This document shows, in pieces, positions 1 to 8,585 of a DNA stretch of 64,000 nucleotides. How positions within the stretch are numbered: position 1 is the first letter of the stretch; each line of letters starts with the position of its first letter. Location: NCBI RefSeq assembly GCF_003609605.1, contig NZ_MCHY01000006.1, positions 372,001 to 436,000 on the forward strand, given 5' to 3'. The position numbers and the translations under genes are program-made. The notes beneath the pieces were generated by a model that saw nothing but the letters and a program-made list of their open reading frames with translations, ran no database searches and was not told where the DNA came from. The stretch is from Ammoniphilus oxalaticus. GTDB lineage: Bacteria; Bacillota; Bacilli; Aneurinibacillales; RAOX-1.

Positions 1-396
1 CTAATCATCCGCGACGAATCGATCCACGGTGTCTATGTCGGTTTGCTGGCCCAGGAACTGTATGGAAAATTCTCCGCGGAAAAGCAAGAGGAATTGAAAG
101 ACTTCGTATTCCGTTCGTTGCAGGAATTATATGAAAATGAAGTCGAGTATACGAGTGATGTTTACGATCCGGTCGGCCTATCTAGCGATGTTAAAGTTTT
201 CGTAAGGTACAACGCCAATAAGGCATTGGCGAACCTTGGATTCGATTCTTACTTTGAAGACGAAGAAGTGAATCCTGTTGTGTTAAACGGGCTATCCACA
301 GAAACGAAATCACACGACTTTTTTAGCCAAAAGGGGAACGGATATAAGAAAGCGAACATTGAGCCGATTAAGGATGAAGATTTTATATTTGAGTAA
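1..396 (+). CDS. nrdF: Class Ib ribonucleotide reductase beta subunit, C-terminal part (partial)
   Basis: The window opens in frame inside this gene; 131 C-terminal residues are visible and the start lies upstream. The product would be the diiron or dimanganese radical subunit that, with NrdE, reduces ribonucleotides to deoxyribonucleotides in the cytoplasm. The segment [11 protein letters not shown] matches the last metal-binding helix, where the His is a metal ligand in this family. The chain ends in an acidic and aromatic tail (DEDFIFE), as expected for the peptide that docks on the large subunit. nrdI and nrdE would normally lie upstream, outside the window. Stop at 394-396, followed by a repeat region. 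Family assignment is firm; the rest of the gene cannot be judged. Confidence 0.93.
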   Translation, partial: LIIRDESIHGVYVGLLAQELYGKFSAEKQEELKDFVFRSLQELYENEVEYTSDVYDPVGLSSDVKVFVRYNANKALANLGFDSYFEDEEVNPVVLNGLSTETKSHDFFSQKGNGYKKANIEPIKDEDFIFE

Positions 397-490
397 CACG
401 AGAAAAAATAGGCAGCGATGGGTTGGCGCGATCCGCTTCGGCGGATCGGTCTCCTGTCGCTGTTTGCTTTACTGATGATCGAAGGCGCGC

Positions 491-676
491 GCAACGGTCA
501 AAATTCCCGCTAGAGATCGGGTGGACAACCCGACGCGGCTGTAAGGGTAGATACTCCCGTTGGAGAGGGATCAACCGCAGAAATCCAGCGAATATGGAAT
601 GTAACGGTCTGGAAGACCGTTACAAAGGTGGGTGATGTGCGAGAAGACGTTCCAACGGTCAAAATTCCCGTTACAG
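491..676. repeat. Intergenic repeat cluster, 50/61-bp family, four degenerate units
   Basis: Four related units begin near 493, 543, 603 and 654 (spacing 50, 60, 51). Each carries a variant of AACGGTCAAAATTCCCG followed by CTAG or TTAC. The same motif and the same alternating 50/61 spacing recur at 63045-63225, and a two-unit copy sits near 28975. The 384-base gap after nrdF holds this cluster and no convincing gene; the ORFs through it have no coding look. Confidence 0.7.
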
Positions 677-780
677 TGAGGTCTGCCGCATCGGCTCGTT
701 AGAATGATATAATTGAAGAATATTGTCGAAAGAAAGAAGAGTGGACGTTTTAAATGATGGAAGAAAATTAGGCGGGGGTC

Positions 781-1635
781 GTGAGATTGAAAAAATGGAT
801 GGGGATTTTTGCGCTACTGGCGCTTGCAGCGGGTGTCTTTTATTTTCCGAAAAAGGAACAGAGTGAACAACCGCGGGCAGCTGAAGCCAAAGGGAGCGAG
901 GCGACGTCTGAGGAGTCGGAAGCGTTAGATTATCAGGCGGTGGAGGCAATGGTAAAGCCCTCCATTGTGTTTGCTCGAATAGATGCTTCCACCCCTTTTT
1001 ATGAGAAAGAAAGAGAGAAAGATGAGCAGGCGGCAATCGGTGTTTTAGAGGCTGGCAAACAGGTTGAGATTTTAGAAGATCGTTCTTATGAGTGGTATCG
1101 TGTCCGTCCAAAAGGGACAAGCGGGGATGGCGTATGGATCAAAGCGAACGTGGATGGAATCAAAACGCTAAACATCCCGCAAGATCCGAAAACGAATGTA
1201 ACGCCGCTGCTTGAGAAGCAGTTAGAAACGTATGTGAACGGAAAAGGGTTGGCAAGCGAGACCTCGTACCTCATCTGGGTCGATTTGGACAGGCAACTGA
1301 CAAATGTGTTTGTTGGAACGCAGGGAGACTGGAAATTAGAGCGTTCAATTCTTGTTTCGACGGGTGTAAATGAAGCCCCGACGAGTAGGGGATTGTTTAA
1401 AATCGGAGCAAGAGGCGACTTTTTTTATAATCCAAAATTAGAGGGCGGGGGTTTAAACTGGGTGCGATTCAACGGGTCCTATTTGTTTCACAGTGTGACA
1501 ACAGACCGGCATGGCAATGTAATCGACGATCGCTTGGGAGCGCGTGGTTCAAGCGGGTGTATTCGGATGGGCATGGAAGAAAGCGAATGGTTCTATAAAC
1601 AGATTCCCGAAAACACAACGGTGTTTGTGCATTAG
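781..1635 (+). CDS. L,D-transpeptidase (YkuD domain) with N-terminal membrane anchor and SH3-like region
   Basis: A 284-residue cell-wall enzyme expected to act outside the membrane. Residues about 5-24 form a hydrophobic signal/anchor. Residues about 60-125 look like a bacterial SH3-type wall-binding region. The C-terminal half is a YkuD domain with the catalytic signature: His in LFHSV, then Asp, then SSGCIRM with the nucleophile Cys near residue 260. YkuD enzymes make 3-3 crosslinks or attach proteins to peptidoglycan stem peptides. GTG at 781 is only two bases from a GGGGG ribosome site; TTG at 787 is better spaced and may be the real start. It stands alone, with a terminator at 1681-1708. 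Confidence 0.85.
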   Translation: MRLKKWMGIFALLALAAGVFYFPKKEQSEQPRAAEAKGSEATSEESEALDYQAVEAMVKPSIVFARIDASTPFYEKEREKDEQAAIGVLEAGKQVEILEDRSYEWYRVRPKGTSGDGVWIKANVDGIKTLNIPQDPKTNVTPLLEKQLETYVNGKGLASETSYLIWVDLDRQLTNVFVGTQGDWKLERSILVSTGVNEAPTSRGLFKIGARGDFFYNPKLEGGGLNWVRFNGSYLFHSVTTDRHGNVIDDRLGARGSSGCIRMGMEESEWFYKQIPENTTVFVH

Positions 1636-1680
1636 CCGTCGGCATGCGGCTGCGGAATGAGATGAGTTAGTAATGACAGA

Positions 1681-1708
1681 AAAGCGCTTGAACCGGCGCT
1701 TTTTTTGT
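1681..1708 (+). terminator. Intrinsic terminator after the L,D-transpeptidase gene
   Basis: AAAAGCGC and GCGCTTTT arms around an 8-base loop, followed by a T run. Confidence 0.75.
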
Positions 1709-1802
1709 TTTCCAAATCCCGCTGTACAAACATCAGCGATTTTCGCAGATCACCTCCCATCACTTCGCCTTAAATGTGACTATTTTATGACACCACTGCA
1801 TC

Positions 1803-1818
1803 TGTGACGCATCTCACT
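1803..1818 (+). promoter_or_regulatory. Fnr/Crp-family operator upstream of hcp
   Basis: TGTGACGCATCTCACT fits the TGTGA-N6-TCACA pattern of the Crp/Fnr family, with one mismatch at the last base. A possible -10 (TAGTAT, 1837-1842) puts the likely start of transcription near 1849, so the box centres close to -40, the usual position for activation. Hcp genes are commonly switched on by anaerobic or nitrosative regulators; which regulator acts here is inference. Confidence 0.5.
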
Positions 1819-1890
1819 TAACCATTTCCGTTACGGTAGTATCCTAAGGATAAGAAAAACAACCGATTACCAACAGGGGGGAAAACAAAG

Positions 1891-3546
1891 ATGAGTATGT
1901 TTTGTCATCAGTGCCAAGAGGCATTAAAAAATGTGGGGTGCAATGTACGGGTTGGGGTATGTGGAAAAACAAGTGAGGTAGCGAATCTTCAAGATTTACT
2001 AATTTATATATTAAAAGGTGTAGCAGAATACAATCAACAAGCGCGTAAGGCGGGCTTAAATCAGCCAAAAACAGATCGGATCATTTGGGATGGTCTATTC
2101 TCAACGATTACCAATGCCAACTTTAGCGATGAATCGATTTGTAACCGCATCGAACAAGCGTTGGAGGAACGTGACGCGATTAAACAGATGTTGGTAGAAA
2201 AAGGTCTGTTAGCTGATCGCGCTTACCCTGATTTTGCAACATGGGCAGGACAGCACAGCGATTTCTTAACGAAATCTGTTGATCAGCAGGTTGGAATTTT
2301 AGCGACTGAAAATGAAGATGTGCGCAGCTTGCGCTCCCTCGTTTTATTTGGATTAAAAGGGATGGCGGCATACGCTGAACATGCTTTGAATTTAGAGTTC
2401 AAGAGTGATGAGATTGCAGACTTTACAGAGCGGGCCTTGCTTGCGATCGAAGACGACTCTTTGTCAGTCGATGACCTTATTAATTTAGTGTTGGAAACAG
2501 GGAAATATGGGGTTGACGTGATGGCATTGCTAGATGAAGCGAACACGACTTCATACGGGCACCCTGAAATGACAGAAGTGGAAATTGGCGTTCGTGATAA
2601 TCCAGCTATTTTAGTCAGTGGACATGACTTGAAAGACTTTGAAGAACTATTGGAACAAACAGAGGGAACAGGGGTTGATGTGTACACCCACTCGGAAATG
2701 CTTCCGGCAAACTACTATCCCGCTTTTAAAAAGTATGAACATTTCTATGGAAACTACGGGAATGCCTGGTGGGAACAAAGATCAGAGTTTGATAGTTTTA
2801 ATGGACCGATCCTATTCACGACGAACTGCATTGTGCCACCAAGAGAAAGCTATGCGGATCGTGTGTATACGACAGGGGCCACAGGGTACCCAGGGTTCAA
2901 GCACATTCCAGATCGCGCAGAGGGGCAGAAAAAAGACTTTTCTGCAATTATCGAACACGCGAAAAGGTTGCCAGCGCCGACAGAAATCGAAACAGGGAAG
3001 ATTGTTGGCGGATTTGCTCACAATCAAGTGACACAGCTTGCCGATCAAATTGTTGACGCGGTCAAAACTGGGGCCATTAAAAAGTTCTTTGTGATGGCTG
3101 GATGCGATGGAAGAATGAAATCACGCGGTTACTATTCGGAATTTGCGGAACAACTTCCACAAGATACCGTTATTTTAACGGCAGGTTGCGCAAAATATCG
3201 CTACAACAAGCTTCCGCTTGGTGATATTAATGGCATCCCACGTATGTTGGATGCGGGTCAATGCAATGACTCCTACTCCTTGGCTGTGATTGCCATGAAA
3301 TTGAAAGAAATTTTTAACTTGAACGATATTAACGAGCTGCCGATTGAATACAACTTGGCTTGGTACGAACAAAAAGCGGTGATCGTGCTATTGGCTTTAT
3401 TGTATCTTGGCGTAAAAGATATTAAACTTGGGCCAACGTTGCCGGCATTCTTATCGCCAAACGTGGCCAAAGTACTCGTCGATAACTTTGGAATTAGCGG
3501 CATCACAACAGTGGAACAAGACATGAGCGCGTATATGGCTCAGTAA
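1891..3546 (+). CDS. hcp: Hydroxylamine reductase / hybrid cluster protein (Hcp)
   Basis: A 551-residue cytoplasmic Fe-S protein. Family members reduce hydroxylamine in vitro and act as NO reductases or protein S-nitrosylases in nitrosative stress. The N-terminus has the proximal cluster cysteines C5, C8, C16 and C22 (MFCHQC ... GVCGK). Later cysteines for the hybrid cluster are in [20 protein letters not shown] and [10 protein letters not shown], so the cofactor set looks complete. Length is normal for the family. The start ATG follows a CAGGGGGG-type ribosome site. No hcr reductase gene is adjacent. Regulation is suggested by the Fnr/Crp-like box at 1803-1818. It is a single-gene unit with a strong terminator. 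Confidence 0.95.
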   Translation: MSMFCHQCQEALKNVGCNVRVGVCGKTSEVANLQDLLIYILKGVAEYNQQARKAGLNQPKTDRIIWDGLFSTITNANFSDESICNRIEQALEERDAIKQMLVEKGLLADRAYPDFATWAGQHSDFLTKSVDQQVGILATENEDVRSLRSLVLFGLKGMAAYAEHALNLEFKSDEIADFTERALLAIEDDSLSVDDLINLVLETGKYGVDVMALLDEANTTSYGHPEMTEVEIGVRDNPAILVSGHDLKDFEELLEQTEGTGVDVYTHSEMLPANYYPAFKKYEHFYGNYGNAWWEQRSEFDSFNGPILFTTNCIVPPRESYADRVYTTGATGYPGFKHIPDRAEGQKKDFSAIIEHAKRLPAPTEIETGKIVGGFAHNQVTQLADQIVDAVKTGAIKKFFVMAGCDGRMKSRGYYSEFAEQLPQDTVILTAGCAKYRYNKLPLGDINGIPRMLDAGQCNDSYSLAVIAMKLKEIFNLNDINELPIEYNLAWYEQKAVIVLLALLYLGVKDIKLGPTLPAFLSPNVAKVLVDNFGISGITTVEQDMSAYMAQ

Positions 3547-3552
3547 TATGAA

Positions 3553-3591
3553 CAGGGGATAAGGGAAAAAACCTTATCCCCTTTCTTTTCG
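3553..3591 (+). terminator. Intrinsic terminator after hcp
   Basis: AGGGGATAAGG and CCTTATCCCCT arms with a short A-rich loop and a following T-rich tract. Confidence 0.85.
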
Positions 3592-3729
3592 TTTTTCTTG
3601 AATCGTATTATAATGAATTTTAAACTTGCGCTTAAATAGTCTTAAACCCTTTATTGTGATTGGTTGCTAAGGGTGATTCCCGTTGATGATTTATTCACTA
3701 AACGGTGTAATATGCAATTTTTATACATG

Positions 3730-3754
3730 GAACGGAACAATACGGAATCCGTTC
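3730..3754. promoter_or_regulatory. Inverted repeat upstream of the ATP-sulfurylase-like gene
   Basis: GAACGGA and TCCGTTC are perfect inverted arms 11 bases apart. They lie about 130 bases before the start codon in a 337-base gap that otherwise shows only AT-rich, promoter-like sequence. Operator function is a guess. Confidence 0.25.
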
Positions 3755-3883
3755 TTTCGACATTATTTCTGATTTATCTAAAGACAGATGAGTCAGCTTG
3801 TAGTAAAATCTAAAAAAGTAGCAGGAATAAGCGTGGAATAGATGGAATATTAAATGGTAGGAGATTTCGAAAGGGTGAGAGGG

Positions 3884-5608
3884 ATGAATAAAGATACATA
3901 CGTGTTGGATAAAGAGACATTTGCGCGTTACCCACAACAGCCGCATGGCGGGAAATTGGTGAATCGTGTCTTAACGGGAACCGAACGCGATGAAGCGATG
4001 GAACGAGCGAAACAGCTCCCAACGATTATGGTAGATTTAGAGGCTGTGATTACACTTGAAATGATCGCAACAGGTGTTTTGTCGCCAAATGAAGGTTTTA
4101 TGGTCGAAGAGGACTACGTGTCCGTGCTGACAGACGGTCGTTTAAGCAACGGGGTTGTGTGGCCAGTGCCGTTAAGTTTTGCCCCGATTGGCGAACGTAA
4201 CAGTGAGACGATCAAGACGCTTTCGGTTGGGGATGAAGTGGCGCTTGTCGATACAACAAGAGAGCCTGTCGCGATTCTAAAATTAGATGATATCTTTGAA
4301 TATGATCGAGAATTCCGCGCGATGCATTTGTTCGGCACGAATGATCGCGAGCATCCGGGTGTTGACGCGATTTACCGCCGAATGGGGGACACCGCTTTAG
4401 GCGGACCGATTCAATTGTTGCGTCGGGTCCATTGGGGTCCGTTTGAAAGTTTGCGGATGGAACCAAAGGATACATGGAAACTATTTTATGAAGATAAGAA
4501 GTTTAACTCCGTGGGCGGATTTATTACAGGAGCCAACCCGCTGCACCGCGGACATGAATATATTCATAGAAATGCGTTAGAAGAGTTGGATGGCTTGTTC
4601 GTCCAGCCGTTAGTAGAGATGGCGAAGCGTGAATATACGCGTCACGAGTTTCGCATGCTGTCTTATCGAAGTGTGCTTGAAACGTATTATCCACAGGAGA
4701 GAACACTACTCGCTCCATTACGGGTGACGTATATTTTTGCGGGCCCGCGCGAGGCCGTGTTACATGCGCTCATTATGAAAAACTATGGTTGCACACATGC
4801 GCTGATCGGTCGTGATCATGCGGGGGTTGGCGATTACTATGAACAATATGCGTGTCATAATATTTTTGATGTTTACACAGCGGAAGAACTAGGCATCGAT
4901 ATTCGCTTGTTCCATGAAGTTTATTATTGTACGCGTTGCGATAGTCTAGCGACGGAGCAAACGTGTCCGCATGATCGACAATACCATTTAAGAATTTCGG
5001 GCACGGGTATTCGGGAAATGCTGCGCTACGGCCTATTGCCGCCTAAGGAAATTGTGCGTCCAGAATCTGCGCGGATTGCAATGCAAGGGGTACAACCGAA
5101 AGGATTGGATGAGAATAATCAGTCTATCTTACCTCTCGGTCAAACGGTCAATAGTATTTTTCCTTACTACTTAACTCACTCAAGATTGGGCGGACCGAAA
5201 CGTAGAACGCCGCTTGAGCCGCAGCAATTAACGATCGAAGATTTAGAGACAGCGATTATGGATGCTCGATCGAATGCGGACCAGGTTTACAAAGGAATTT
5301 TTGATGAGTACAGCTATGTCACCGATACGCTTCGAACAACACAGCCAGATTGGGTCGCGGCCGCGCGTGAAGCGATCTATAAGCAACAAGAAATGGTCGT
5401 GGAGAATTTGGAAGAAAAGGTAAATCAAGCGCCAGATGAGGCTTCTGATGAATTCATGTATCAAGATAAATCGGAAGCCGAGCGAGAGTTGGAAGTGGCC
5501 CGAAAAATATTTGAAGATATTCCATCGCCGTTACGGAGCGAAGATCTTAAATATCGCACTTGGAACCCGCTGCCATATAACCGTTATCGGGCAAGTGATG
5601 AGGAGTAA
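3884..5608 (+). CDS. sat: ATP-sulfurylase-like protein (sulfate adenylyltransferase family) with C-terminal extension
   Basis: 574 residues from ATG 3884, chosen because AAAGGG lies 8 bases upstream; the in-frame ATG at 3854 has no ribosome site. Residues to about 390 follow the ATP-sulfurylase fold: NPLHRGHEY (the HxGH nucleotidyl-transfer motif), FAGPREA, GRDHAGVGDYY, a possible zinc site (YYCTRCD ... TCPH) and ISGTGIR. The usual QTRNP sulfate-binding motif reads ITGANP, so the Gln and Arg that contact sulfate are replaced. The last ~180 residues are an acidic, helical extension that I cannot assign. No APS kinase, APS reductase or PAPS reductase gene is in the window. The fold is clear; the substrate and direction of reaction are not. 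Confidence 0.75.
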   Translation: MNKDTYVLDKETFARYPQQPHGGKLVNRVLTGTERDEAMERAKQLPTIMVDLEAVITLEMIATGVLSPNEGFMVEEDYVSVLTDGRLSNGVVWPVPLSFAPIGERNSETIKTLSVGDEVALVDTTREPVAILKLDDIFEYDREFRAMHLFGTNDREHPGVDAIYRRMGDTALGGPIQLLRRVHWGPFESLRMEPKDTWKLFYEDKKFNSVGGFITGANPLHRGHEYIHRNALEELDGLFVQPLVEMAKREYTRHEFRMLSYRSVLETYYPQERTLLAPLRVTYIFAGPREAVLHALIMKNYGCTHALIGRDHAGVGDYYEQYACHNIFDVYTAEELGIDIRLFHEVYYCTRCDSLATEQTCPHDRQYHLRISGTGIREMLRYGLLPPKEIVRPESARIAMQGVQPKGLDENNQSILPLGQTVNSIFPYYLTHSRLGGPKRRTPLEPQQLTIEDLETAIMDARSNADQVYKGIFDEYSYVTDTLRTTQPDWVAAAREAIYKQQEMVVENLEEKVNQAPDEASDEFMYQDKSEAERELEVARKIFEDIPSPLRSEDLKYRTWNPLPYNRYRASDEE

Positions 5609-5637
5609 AGTGGAGCGATTTTTCGCGAATGAACATA

Positions 5638-5677
5638 AAGAGGGGATAAGGAGGAAACCTTATCCCCTCTTTTTTTC
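5638..5677 (+). terminator. Intrinsic terminator after the sat-like gene
   Basis: AAAGAGGGGATAAGG and CCTTATCCCCTCTTT arms, six-base loop, then a T run. The core resembles the hcp terminator. Confidence 0.9.
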
Positions 5678-5862
5678 ATCGTTGGTGCGCGGATATCGTT
5701 TGAAGCCAAAGACTGACGCGATCGCGCTGCTCTCTCCAAGCTTCAAAGAATGGGGAGTTTATGTAGATTGAATAAAAACTTTATGACTATTTTGTTAATC
5801 GGGTTTTAAAAAAAGTGATTTCAAGGTAAAATTATTTAATATTGTTGAAAGTGGGGGATAGG

Positions 5863-6762
5863 ATGTTAAAAAAATTAGGGGGATTTGTTTCTATTGTGGC
5901 CTTATTGGCTATTTTTGCGGGGTGTTCTGCTAACGAGCAAGGCGCAACGAAAGAGCCTGAGCACAATCCGCCATTGATGGCGGACTTAGATCCGAACGAT
6001 CCAATGACTGCGGTAATTCAATATGGTGAAGAAGTGTTTAATGAAACGAATACGGTTCTACCCGAAAAGGTTGGTAACGAACTATCCTGTATGAGTTGCC
6101 ATGCTGACGGAGGATTATCTTTGAGTTCTTCCATGGTCGGGGTTACAACGCAATATCCGCAATACATCCCGCGCGCGGGACATGCCGTGACGCTTGAAGA
6201 TCGAATTAATGGTTGCATGGTACGCAGTATGAATGGGGAAAAGTTAGAAGCAGACAGCGATGAGATGCGCGCGATGATTTCTTATTTAACGTATATCTCT
6301 GAAGGAATTGAAGTGGGAGCGGATTTACCGTGGCGTATGTTAAACACGATGGATGAGATTCCAGAGCCGAGTATTGAAAGAGGAGAAAGTTTATATTCTG
6401 AAAAGAGTTGTATTGCTTGCCATGCGGTAGATGGCTCTGGTACAGGCGCGAATAGTGGTCCGGCTCTCTGGGGAGACAACTCATTTAATGATGGCGCGGG
6501 GTTAGGACGTTTAACGAAAATGGCGGGATATATTAAAAACAACATGCCGATTGGCGCGTCTGAACCATTAACGGATCAGGAAGCCGCAGACTTAGCTGCT
6601 TATTTACTATCTCATGACCGACCAATTTGGAAAGGACATGACACGGATTGGCCAAATGGGGGACGGCCGACGGATATTATTGATCAGCAACGCAGAGAAA
6701 AAATTCGAGAAGGTACATTCGACTGGAGCGAGATTAAAAACGTGACCTCGGTCAACAAATAA
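5863..6762 (+). CDS. tsdA: Diheme cytochrome c lipoprotein, thiosulfate dehydrogenase (TsdA) type
   Basis: 299 residues from ATG 5863 (GGGGG site upstream; the TTG at 5842 is less likely). A signal peptide ends in the lipobox IFAGC (Cys 21), so the protein should be lipid-anchored outside the membrane. Two c-type heme sites are present: CMSCH (76-80) and CIACH (183-187). Between them lies LEDRINGCMVRSMNG, the TsdA signature in which the Cys (118) is the unusual axial ligand of the first heme. TsdA enzymes interconvert thiosulfate and tetrathionate. The neighbours are an ATP-sulfurylase homologue upstream and cytochrome bd downstream, which fits a sulfur/electron-transfer setting, though it is transcribed alone. 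Catalytic direction is unknown. Confidence 0.82.
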   Translation: MLKKLGGFVSIVALLAIFAGCSANEQGATKEPEHNPPLMADLDPNDPMTAVIQYGEEVFNETNTVLPEKVGNELSCMSCHADGGLSLSSSMVGVTTQYPQYIPRAGHAVTLEDRINGCMVRSMNGEKLEADSDEMRAMISYLTYISEGIEVGADLPWRMLNTMDEIPEPSIERGESLYSEKSCIACHAVDGSGTGANSGPALWGDNSFNDGAGLGRLTKMAGYIKNNMPIGASEPLTDQEAADLAAYLLSHDRPIWKGHDTDWPNGGRPTDIIDQQRREKIREGTFDWSEIKNVTSVNK

Positions 6763-6769
6763 GGACGTC

Positions 6770-6799
6770 AGGACAGGGAGAAATCCTTGTCCTTTTTTT
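6770..6799 (+). terminator. Intrinsic terminator after tsdA
   Basis: AGGACAGGGA and TCCTTGTCCT arms, GAAA loop and a T run. Confidence 0.85.
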
Positions 6800-7035
6800 A
6801 GTTATAGGAAGCTAACTTAATCTGATTGTCCGACAAAATACTACCTTCGAGTCCCCTACCATCATAAAAAGTGGCCCGCAAATGTATATATCTCACTCTG
6901 TTTCTAGATCCATACATTTACCCCTGTTTTTGCCTATCCCTGTCATAAATCTGTCACCTCTTCGTCAATCAATCGTAACAAAGCTCGCGTTTTTAGCTCC
7001 CTTTTTAAAGATATAATGGGTAGTAACAGCAGGTT

Positions 7036-7095
7036 ATTTACTATGGCATGGTTGAAACATGGTAAATGACGGTCATGTTCAGATCCGACCGTCAT
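7036..7095 (+). promoter_or_regulatory. Two adjacent inverted repeats in the region before cydA
   Basis: ATTTACTATG (7036) and CATGGTAAAT (7058) form a near-perfect hairpin. Next to it, ATGACGGTC (7066) and GACCGTCAT (7087) form a perfect 9-bp hairpin. Neither has a T run, so they are not simple terminators. GTGATATCAC (7142-7151) is a further small palindrome close to the cydA start. They may be operators or leader structure; no known box (Rex, ResD) is matched well. The rest of the 422-base gap shows nothing clear. Confidence 0.35.
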
Positions 7096-7184
7096 CCATC
7101 GGCTGCCATCTGGTAGCTTGAAGTAGATGCTGCTTTCCATTGTGATATCACGTACATGACTTTTCTATTAAAGGAGCGAAGCAA

Positions 7185-8585
7185 ATGGATGTTCTTGAAT
7201 TAGCGCGGATTCAGTTTGCATCAACGACGATCTTTCACTACTTCTTTGTCCCGGTTTCCATTGGGATGGCGCTGATCATCGCGGTTATGCAAACAATGTA
7301 CGTTGTTAAAGACGAAGAGATTTATAAAAAGATGACAAAGTTTTGGGGTACGCTATTTCTCATCAACTTTGCGGTTGGTGTTGTGACAGGGATTTTACAG
7401 GAATTTCAATTTGGTATGAACTGGTCAACGTATTCACGGTTTGTTGGTGACGTGTTCGGTCCATCGCTAGCGATTGAAGGATTATTGGCCTTTTTCTTGG
7501 AATCTACCTTTATCGGTATTTGGCTATTCGGATGGGATCGTCTCTCCAAACGTGTCCACTTGTTATCGATTTGGCTCGTGGCGATTGGTACGATGTTATC
7601 GGCTTTCTGGATTTTAACGGCGAATTCCTTTATGCAAAATCCAGTTGGTTATGAATTTGTCGACGGGCGGGCGCAGATGAATAGTATAGGTGAAATCTTA
7701 ACGAATCCTCATCTATGGTCGCAGTTCCCGCACGTTTTGTTTACTGCTTTTGTAACGGGCGCCTTTTTAGTGGCGGGGATTAGCGCGTGGAAGATTACCC
7801 GCAGGCAGAACTTAGATATGTTTAAACGCTCATTTAATATTGCGATCTCAATCGGGTTGGCCGCGTCTGTTGTAATGCTATTTACAGGTCATAAACAAGC
7901 GCAATATATCGTTGAATCTCAACCGATGAAACTGGCGGCAGCCGAAGCGCAATGGGAAACGAGTCAGGATCCCGCGCCGTTTACGTTGGTTGCGAGCATT
8001 GATCCTGAGGCGAAAGAGAATCGTTTTTCTATTGAAGTTCCGGGGATGTTAAGTTTCTTAGCTTATAACAAGTTTAGCGGAACACTTGAAGGTATGAATC
8101 AATTGCAAGAACATTATGTCGAAAAATACGGACCTGGAAACTACATTCCTCCCGTTCGCGTCGTGTTTTGGAGTTTTCGAGCAATGGTAGGCGCGGGGAC
8201 AATCATGTTGTTACTCGGTCTATACGGTTGGTATGCGGCGCGTAAGGATACACTGGTAGATAAAACCCGTTATTTAAAGTGGATGGTCTTTGCGATTGCA
8301 TTGCCGTTCATCGCGAATTCAACAGGGTGGATGATGACGGAAATGGGTCGTCAGCCGTGGGTTGTGTTTGGCTTAATGAAAACGGAAGACGCGGTGTCGC
8401 CGTCCGTTACATTTAATGAGGTGCTCTTTTCACTCATTTCGTTTACAATGATTTACACGCTTTTAGGGTGCGTTAGTGTTTATTTATTCGTGAGACATAT
8501 TAAAAAAGAGGATCATGACGAACAGACAGACGAGAGCCAGTCACAAGATCCGTTTGATCAGGAGGAACCAGCCATTGTCTCTTAA
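7185..8585 (+). CDS. cydA: Cytochrome bd quinol oxidase subunit I
   Basis: A 466-residue multi-pass membrane protein that oxidises quinol and reduces oxygen with high affinity. The first segment has the heme-ligand His in IFHYFFVP; GRQPW lies near residue 390. The periplasmic Q loop is short, as in Bacillus rather than E. coli enzymes. The ribosome site AAAGGAG is well placed before ATG 7185. It heads cydABDC, overlapping cydB by 11 bases. Hairpins upstream may take part in control. Confidence 0.96.
   Translation: MDVLELARIQFASTTIFHYFFVPVSIGMALIIAVMQTMYVVKDEEIYKKMTKFWGTLFLINFAVGVVTGILQEFQFGMNWSTYSRFVGDVFGPSLAIEGLLAFFLESTFIGIWLFGWDRLSKRVHLLSIWLVAIGTMLSAFWILTANSFMQNPVGYEFVDGRAQMNSIGEILTNPHLWSQFPHVLFTAFVTGAFLVAGISAWKITRRQNLDMFKRSFNIAISIGLAASVVMLFTGHKQAQYIVESQPMKLAAAEAQWETSQDPAPFTLVASIDPEAKENRFSIEVPGMLSFLAYNKFSGTLEGMNQLQEHYVEKYGPGNYIPPVRVVFWSFRAMVGAGTIMLLLGLYGWYAARKDTLVDKTRYLKWMVFAIALPFIANSTGWMMTEMGRQPWVVFGLMKTEDAVSPSVTFNEVLFSLISFTMIYTLLGCVSVYLFVRHIKKEDHDEQTDESQSQDPFDQEEPAIVS

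Noticed and set aside
249-494. Minus-strand ORF across the nrdF end
   Set aside because: Shadow of nrdF and of the repeat region, no ribosome site or family.
7140-7156. Rex or Fnr box before cydA (TTGTGATATCACG)
   Set aside because: Only one half-site fits either consensus; kept only as a small palindrome.
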